A DNA stretch of 64,000 nt, from assembly GCA_902584635.1 (NCBI GenBank), contig CACIAQ010000001.1, positions 1 through 64,000 of the forward strand, given 5' to 3'. This DNA is from an uncultured Alphaproteobacteria bacterium (GTDB lineage: Bacteria; Pseudomonadota; Alphaproteobacteria; Rhodobacterales; Rhodobacteraceae). Within the stretch, counting starts at the first letter, position 1, and each line of letters begins with the position of its first letter. Positions 58,667 to 64,000 of this stretch are shown piece by piece. The position numbers and the translations under genes are program-made. The notes under the pieces were generated by a model. The model had not been told where the DNA came from. It was given only the letters and a program-made list of their open reading frames with translations, and made no database searches.

Positions 58667-61225
58667 GTGCAAACAACTCCTGTAATCCAGCAATACTTAG
58701 ATATTAAAGCCAACCATCAAGACTCGCTTTTATTTTTTAGGATGGGTGATTTTTATGAGCTTTTTTTTTCTGATGCTGAAATAGCATCAAATGCTCTAAA
58801 TATAATTCTCACAAAAAGAGGACAACATAAAGGAAAAGATATACCTATGTGCGGGGTACCCTTCCACTCCGCAGAGAGTTATATAAAAAAACTTCTAGAT
58901 CAGAATATGAAAGTAGCAATATGTGAACAGCTTGAAACTCCTCAAGACGCAAAAAAAAGAGGGTACAAAGCAATTGTAAAAAGAGATGTGGTCAGAATAG
59001 TTACGCCAGGTACGAAGCTAGAAGAATCTTTTCTAATACAAAAAGAAAATAATATATTAATGGCGATATTTTTTTTTGATAATGTTTGGTCCTCTTGCTG
59101 GATAGATATTTCCACTGGTTTGTTCAAATCGACTATGACAGAAAACTCGCAATTATTTTCAATGATTGATCAAATCTCACCAAATGAAATTATTTCATAC
59201 AAAAACTCAAAAGGATTAAATACACTAACCTTGTCTCCCATACAGGTGACTTTGCTAGAAAGGGAAAGAGACTTTACAAGAGACACATTTATTGATTTTT
59301 TATCTTCATTTTTCGATCCAATTTGTCTTCAGAAACTTAATACAAGTCTTTTAGGATCTATTTGTCTTATTGTGGAGTATCTTCAAAAAAATAAAAACTT
59401 ATTTCTGGAACATTATAATATTCCAGAACAAATTGATCTTTCAAACATAATGTCTATCGATCCATCGACACGAAAAAACCTTGAAATAAACAGTTCCTTG
59501 GATGGAGCAAAGAATCTCTCACTCTTAGGGGTAGTTGATAAGACCTGCAGTCTTCTCGGCTCAAGACTTCTAAAGAGAAGATTAAACGCCCCTTCCACGC
59601 AAAAAAGCCAGATTTTAAAATGGCAGAGAAAGGTTACTGAGTTCTATTATAATTTTCAAATTACCGAACAAGTCAGGACTTTAATTACCAAGTTCCCTGA
59701 TACAGAGAGAGCTTTATCTCGGTTGATAAGGCTTGGGCCAAACCCCAAAGATCTTCTATCAATGAAAAGAGGTTTTAGAATTTTTTTTATGCTCAAAGAA
59801 GAAATACAGCTTTTCAAGGAAAATAGCATTAGTTTAGAAAAGGTTGTTGAAGATGAGATTAAGGACATACTCGAAGAACTTGAGTTAGCCATCGATGAAG
59901 AGTCACCTCTCACCACAAAAGAAGGTGGATTCATAAAAGAAAACTTCAGCGATGAATTGTACGAGATAAAATTGATCAAAAAAAAGGCCAACTCTGATCT
60001 TGTAGAGTTGCATAAAATATATTCCGAAAGAACGGGTATAAAATCATTGAAATTGAAATATAACAATGTACTTGGGTACTTTTTTGAAGCACCTATATCC
60101 TATAAGAATAAGCTCATGGAGGATAAAGAGTTTTTTCACAGGCAAACAACAGCTAACACAATTCGAATTAAAAGTATAAGCCTTGATCAAATAGAAAAAA
60201 CTGCTCTTAATGCAAGAAATGATGCATTAGAGTTAGAGATGGAAATATTAACGGAATTACATAAAAAAGTTATAAATATAAGTAAAGATATTATTTTTTT
60301 ATCAAGGAAAGTATCCTCTTTAGACGTCTGTTCAACTCTCAGTTATATAGCAAAATTATATGATTGGTGCTGCCCTTTGGTGGACGACAGCAAAGATTTC
60401 ATTATTAAGGATGGACGCCATTCCGTGGTAGAAAAAACAATCTTTAATAAAAGCCTAAATTCCTTCGTTCCTAATGATTGTTTACTAAATTCTAATGAGC
60501 ATCTTTGGCTGATTACCGGGCCCAATATGGCAGGTAAATCAACATTTCTAAGGCAAAATGCACATATCATTATATTAGCACAAATTGGATCCTATGTTCC
60601 CGCAAGGGAGGCGAAAATTGGAATTGCAAACAAACTTTTTAGCAGGATAGGGGCATCAGACAATATTTCCAAGGGTCAGTCTACTTTTATGGTCGAAATG
60701 CTGGAAACAAGTAATATTATCAGAAATGCTGATCAAAAGTCTTTTATCATACTAGACGAAATAGGGAGAGGTACATCTACTTTTGACGGATTAGCTATAG
60801 CCTGGGCAATTATCGAGAGGCTGTTGGGAAATAATAAATCCAGAACCTTGTTTGCAACTCATTATCATGAACTTACAGAAATTGAGAATAACAATTCCAA
60901 AGTTAGAAACGTTTCTTGTGAGATAAAAGAGTGGAAGGATGAGATAATTTACTCTTACAAAGTAACTAAAGGAAGATCTAAAGGCTCCCTCGGTATAAAG
61001 GTTGCGGAGCTAGCAGGTTTTCCAAAAGATGTTACAACACACGCAAATGCCTTACTCCGTAAATTTCAGGAAAAAGAAGCAAATTCGAGTAGTATTGTTT
61101 TAGAAGAAGATTTTCAGAAAGAAGGCCTACTTAAAATTAAAGATGATTTAGCGAGCATTGATTTAGATTCTATAACTCCTCTGGACGCACTGAAAATTCT
61201 TTATAGGTTAAAGAATGAAATTTAA
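58667..61225 (+). CDS. mutS: DNA mismatch repair protein MutS
   Basis: TPVIQQYLDIKANHQDSLLFFRMGDFYELFF, ITGPNMAGKSTFLRQ, DEIGRGTSTFDGLAIAWA, FATHYHEL. Start may be the upstream GTG at 58664. Confidence 0.97.
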   Translation: MQTTPVIQQYLDIKANHQDSLLFFRMGDFYELFFSDAEIASNALNIILTKRGQHKGKDIPMCGVPFHSAESYIKKLLDQNMKVAICEQLETPQDAKKRGYKAIVKRDVVRIVTPGTKLEESFLIQKENNILMAIFFFDNVWSSCWIDISTGLFKSTMTENSQLFSMIDQISPNEIISYKNSKGLNTLTLSPIQVTLLERERDFTRDTFIDFLSSFFDPICLQKLNTSLLGSICLIVEYLQKNKNLFLEHYNIPEQIDLSNIMSIDPSTRKNLEINSSLDGAKNLSLLGVVDKTCSLLGSRLLKRRLNAPSTQKSQILKWQRKVTEFYYNFQITEQVRTLITKFPDTERALSRLIRLGPNPKDLLSMKRGFRIFFMLKEEIQLFKENSISLEKVVEDEIKDILEELELAIDEESPLTTKEGGFIKENFSDELYEIKLIKKKANSDLVELHKIYSERTGIKSLKLKYNNVLGYFFEAPISYKNKLMEDKEFFHRQTTANTIRIKSISLDQIEKTALNARNDALELEMEILTELHKKVINISKDIIFLSRKVSSLDVCSTLSYIAKLYDWCCPLVDDSKDFIIKDGRHSVVEKTIFNKSLNSFVPNDCLLNSNEHLWLITGPNMAGKSTFLRQNAHIIILAQIGSYVPAREAKIGIANKLFSRIGASDNISKGQSTFMVEMLETSNIIRNADQKSFIILDEIGRGTSTFDGLAIAWAIIERLLGNNKSRTLFATHYHELTEIENNNSKVRNVSCEIKEWKDEIIYSYKVTKGRSKGSLGIKVAELAGFPKDVTTHANALLRKFQEKEANSSSIVLEEDFQKEGLLKIKDDLASIDLDSITPLDALKILYRLKNEI

Positions 61226-61228
61226 AAA

Positions 61229-61855
61229 TTAGCCTTCACTTTTCTCTTGATTATTTTCTATGACTCCAGACGATACCCCCACCTGCGCTGCCCTCAAAAG
61301 TCTATCTCCTATTGTAAAACCATTCGTCATAACTTGAATAATGTTTCCTTTCTCGATGCTTGGATGAGGACCCTCAAACATTGCTTGATGAAACTTGGGA
61401 TCAAATTTTTCTCCCAGTTCAGGAGCAAGTTCATTGATTTCATGGTTTGAAAAGGTATTTAACAATTCTTTTTTTGTGAGCTCTATTCCCTCAAAAAATG
61501 CATTTTTCCTTTGCTTCATTTCATCATCAATACTTTCCAATGCCCGATTGAGGTTGTCAAGAACAGATAATAAGTCCCTTGCTAACTTTGTGCCGCCATA
61601 TATCTCTGCATCTCTTTTTTCTTTAAAAAATTTTTTCCTTATATTCTCTGTCTCCGCGAGAGCTCTCATCATTTTATCTGAAAGAGATTTGTTTTCCTCT
61701 TTAAGTTCGTCTATTGTCTTTTCTGGCTGTTTGTCTTCTGAGCTCAAGTCATCTAATTCTTTTCCTTCGTCGTCTACTAAGACTTCTTTTTCCTCCTCAT
61801 TCTCTTTTTTTTCTTCATAACCCTCTGTATCCATCTTTATATCTTCTTTGCCCAT
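61229..61855 (-). CDS. grpE: Nucleotide exchange factor GrpE
   Basis: Acidic N-term; ALAETENIRKKFFKEKRDAEIYGGTKLARDLLSVLDNLNRAL; C-term GFTIGDRLLRAAQVGVS. Confidence 0.95.
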   Translation of the reverse strand: MGKEDIKMDTEGYEEKKENEEEKEVLVDDEGKELDDLSSEDKQPEKTIDELKEENKSLSDKMMRALAETENIRKKFFKEKRDAEIYGGTKLARDLLSVLDNLNRALESIDDEMKQRKNAFFEGIELTKKELLNTFSNHEINELAPELGEKFDPKFHQAMFEGPHPSIEKGNIIQVMTNGFTIGDRLLRAAQVGVSSGVIENNQEKSEG

Positions 61856-62104
61856 TTTACTGACCTTTCCGCTCTACAGTGCATTTTTCCAAAGATAAAA
61901 CGCCACCGATATAATCACTATAATTGTCCTGTACGTTTTTGATAATTGTAAAAATTACGCATATATTCATATAAGATATATATGTATGAATTAAAACAAT
62001 TTAAAGCCATATATGGAAAAAATAACCTTCGATAATATTATTTTCTAATTTACCCCTTGCTTTATTCAAATGAATAATTTTTTATGTATCCATAAAAAAA
62101 TCAT

Positions 62105-62824
62105 ATGGGTAAAAAAATGAACACCTTAAATGGAGCGATGAGAGAAGTTTCTATAACTTTTGATTTATTAACAAACACAGAAAACTCTTGTCTTATTAAG
62201 TTTGGTAACACTGTAGTAATTTGTAAAGCGACTATAGAAGAAACTGTCCCTCCATTCTTGCGAAAAAGTGGGCTAGGTTGGGTAACAGCAGAATATGGAA
62301 TGTTGCCAGGCTCTACAAATGAAAGAATGAGGAGGGAAGCAAAACAGATTGCTCAAAGTGGTCGCACACAGGAAATTCAAAGATTAATCGGAAGAAGTTT
62401 AAGAGTAGCAGTAGATAGGGTTGCGCTAGGCGAAAGACAAATAATTGTAGATTGTGATGTTATTCAAGCCGATGGTGGAACTAGATGTGCATCAATCTGT
62501 GGGGGTTGGGTCGCACTAAAACTTGCAACCAATAACCTGATAAAATCCGGACAAATAAAATTCGATCCAATTGTTCGACACATTGCTGCTATATCTTGTG
62601 GAGTTGTTGATGGAGAACCAAAACTAGACCTTAATTATAAAGAAGATAGTTCAGCTGAGACAGACGCTAACTTTGTTATGGATGATAGCGGTAAGTTGAT
62701 TGAAATCCAATGTTCCGCTGAAAAAGAGCCGTTTTCGAAGGAGCAATTCGAAATAATGTATTCTATGGCAGCAAAAGGGATAGACAATATAATAAAAATA
62801 CAGAAGTCAGCTTTAAATGAATAG
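62105..62824 (+). CDS. rph: Ribonuclease PH
   Basis: [57 protein letters not shown]. Confidence 0.96.
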   Translation: MGKKMNTLNGAMREVSITFDLLTNTENSCLIKFGNTVVICKATIEETVPPFLRKSGLGWVTAEYGMLPGSTNERMRREAKQIAQSGRTQEIQRLIGRSLRVAVDRVALGERQIIVDCDVIQADGGTRCASICGGWVALKLATNNLIKSGQIKFDPIVRHIAAISCGVVDGEPKLDLNYKEDSSAETDANFVMDDSGKLIEIQCSAEKEPFSKEQFEIMYSMAAKGIDNIIKIQKSALNE

Positions 62825-63428
62825 AAAATTTGAAGAAAAAGATTTGGTGTTAGCTACACACAATTTTGGAAAAATTGAGGAGTTTAAGCATTTATTTGGC
62901 GAAATAGAATTTAATATTACAGATATAGGTCAATATTCCTGGGCTTCACCCGTAGAAAATGGGACATCATTTTTGGAGAATGCGTTAATTAAAGCAAGAG
63001 AAGCCACAAAATTGACCGGTTTGGTTAGCTTGGCCGATGACAGTGGTCTATGTGTTGACGTATTAAAAGGCGCTCCAGGCATATACTCTGCTGATTGGGC
63101 TATTATGGGTGATGGATCAAGAGATTTTAAGTTTGCAACCAAAAGGCTTATAAATGAAATTGAAAAGAAGGATTATGTTAAACCTTTAACAGCTTATTTT
63201 GTTTGTTCGTTGGTTTTACACTGGCCGGATAATTATTTTGAAAAGTTCGAAGGGAAAGTATTTGGTGAAATAATTTGGCCAGGAAAAGGAAGTAGTGGGC
63301 ACGGCTATGACCCAATTTTTAAACCGAACGGATACAAAGAGACGTTTGGCCAGATGGATAGGTGGAAGAAAAATAAAATTAGTCATAGGGGTTTAGCTAT
63401 GGATAACTTACTGGATTCTTGTTTTTGA
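62817..63428 (+). CDS. rdgB: dITP/XTP (non-canonical purine NTP) pyrophosphatase, RdgB/HAM1
   Basis: [75 protein letters not shown]. Confidence 0.95.
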   Translation: MNRKFEEKDLVLATHNFGKIEEFKHLFGEIEFNITDIGQYSWASPVENGTSFLENALIKAREATKLTGLVSLADDSGLCVDVLKGAPGIYSADWAIMGDGSRDFKFATKRLINEIEKKDYVKPLTAYFVCSLVLHWPDNYFEKFEGKVFGEIIWPGKGSSGHGYDPIFKPNGYKETFGQMDRWKKNKISHRGLAMDNLLDSCF

Positions 63429-64000
63429 GTGTTAAAAAACCTTCACTAGCAATATACATACATTGGCCATTTTGTAAAATAAAGTGTCCTTACTGTGATT
63501 TTAATTCATATCGGAAAGAAAATATAAATCAGACTCATTGGATTAAAGCGTATCTGCAAGGATTGGAGTTGTGGTCTTCTAGATTGGATAAAAGGAATAT
63601 AACCTCCATTTTCTTTGGTGGAGGAACTCCTAGTCTACTACATGAAAGTTATTTAGAATTACTATTAAAAAAAATTGATGGCCTATGGGGTATTAACGGT
63701 GATTGCGAAATTACTATAGAGACCAACCCCAATAGTGTGTCTTCCAAAAAGTTTAAGGTGTTACGCGACATCGGTATAAATAGGGTGTCTGTGGGTGTAC
63801 AAGCTCTCAATAACATTGATCTGGAAAATTTAGGGCGTGACCATAACAAAAACCGAGCTATTAAAGCAATAGAAATAGTTAAAAAATGGTTCCAGAATTA
63901 TAACCTTGACTTTATATACTGTAGGCAATTTCAAAATCCTAATGAGTGGAAGGATGAGCTTTCGCAAATAATATTTCTAGAAGCGCCTCATCTATCTCTC
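63425..64000 (+). CDS. hemW: HemW-like radical SAM protein (coproporphyrinogen III oxidase-like), 3' truncated by window edge
   Basis: Open frame not in the ORF track: SLAIYIHWPFCKIKCPYCDFNSY (CX3CX2C), IFFGGGTPSLL, ETNPNSV, GVQALN. Likely TTG start overlapping the rdgB stop. Confidence 0.87.
   Translation, partial: MSVKKPSLAIYIHWPFCKIKCPYCDFNSYRKENINQTHWIKAYLQGLELWSSRLDKRNITSIFFGGGTPSLLHESYLELLLKKIDGLWGINGDCEITIETNPNSVSSKKFKVLRDIGINRVSVGVQALNNIDLENLGRDHNKNRAIKAIEIVKKWFQNYNLDFIYCRQFQNPNEWKDELSQIIFLEAPHLSL

Noticed and set aside
61967-61995. AT-rich palindrome CATATATTCATATAAGATATATATGTATG as regulator operator
   Set aside because: Low-complexity AT repeats are expected at this base composition; no specific operator recognised.

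Overview
AT-rich, gene-dense 64 kb chromosomal window, most likely from a streamlined marine alphaproteobacterium. The lineage is inferred from gene order (rnd-lptC-lptA-lptB-ptsN, mutM-ech-rpsT-dnaA-dnaN-recF, dnaK-dnaJ, rph-rdgB-hemW) and from IalB-type and CaiB-type genes. About 63 protein genes are supported. I found no rRNA, CRISPR array, prophage or transposase, and no tRNA that I could recognise by eye. Main points: (1) A compact same-strand run (14897-19099) encodes a GFA-family protein, a rhodanese, an SBP56/SELENBP1-type methanethiol oxidase homologue, a plant-type 2Fe-2S ferredoxin, a CoA-binding protein and an FMN alpha-hydroxy-acid oxidase. It looks like a methanethiol/C1-sulfur oxidation module in an unusual gene context. 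(2) gltD is split by a frameshift at a 10-nt homopolymer inside its Rossmann GGG motif. (3) A folded, terminator-bearing intergenic element (9868-9966, minus strand) carries a CCUCCC anti-Shine-Dalgarno motif and is a candidate small RNA. (4) A good match to the alphaproteobacterial sigma-32 promoter lies upstream of dnaK. (5) rpoN/hpf and hrcA are absent from their usual slots. (6) Two enzymes have altered signature motifs: an SDR without YxxxK, and an LldD paralogue with SGHGSRQFD.
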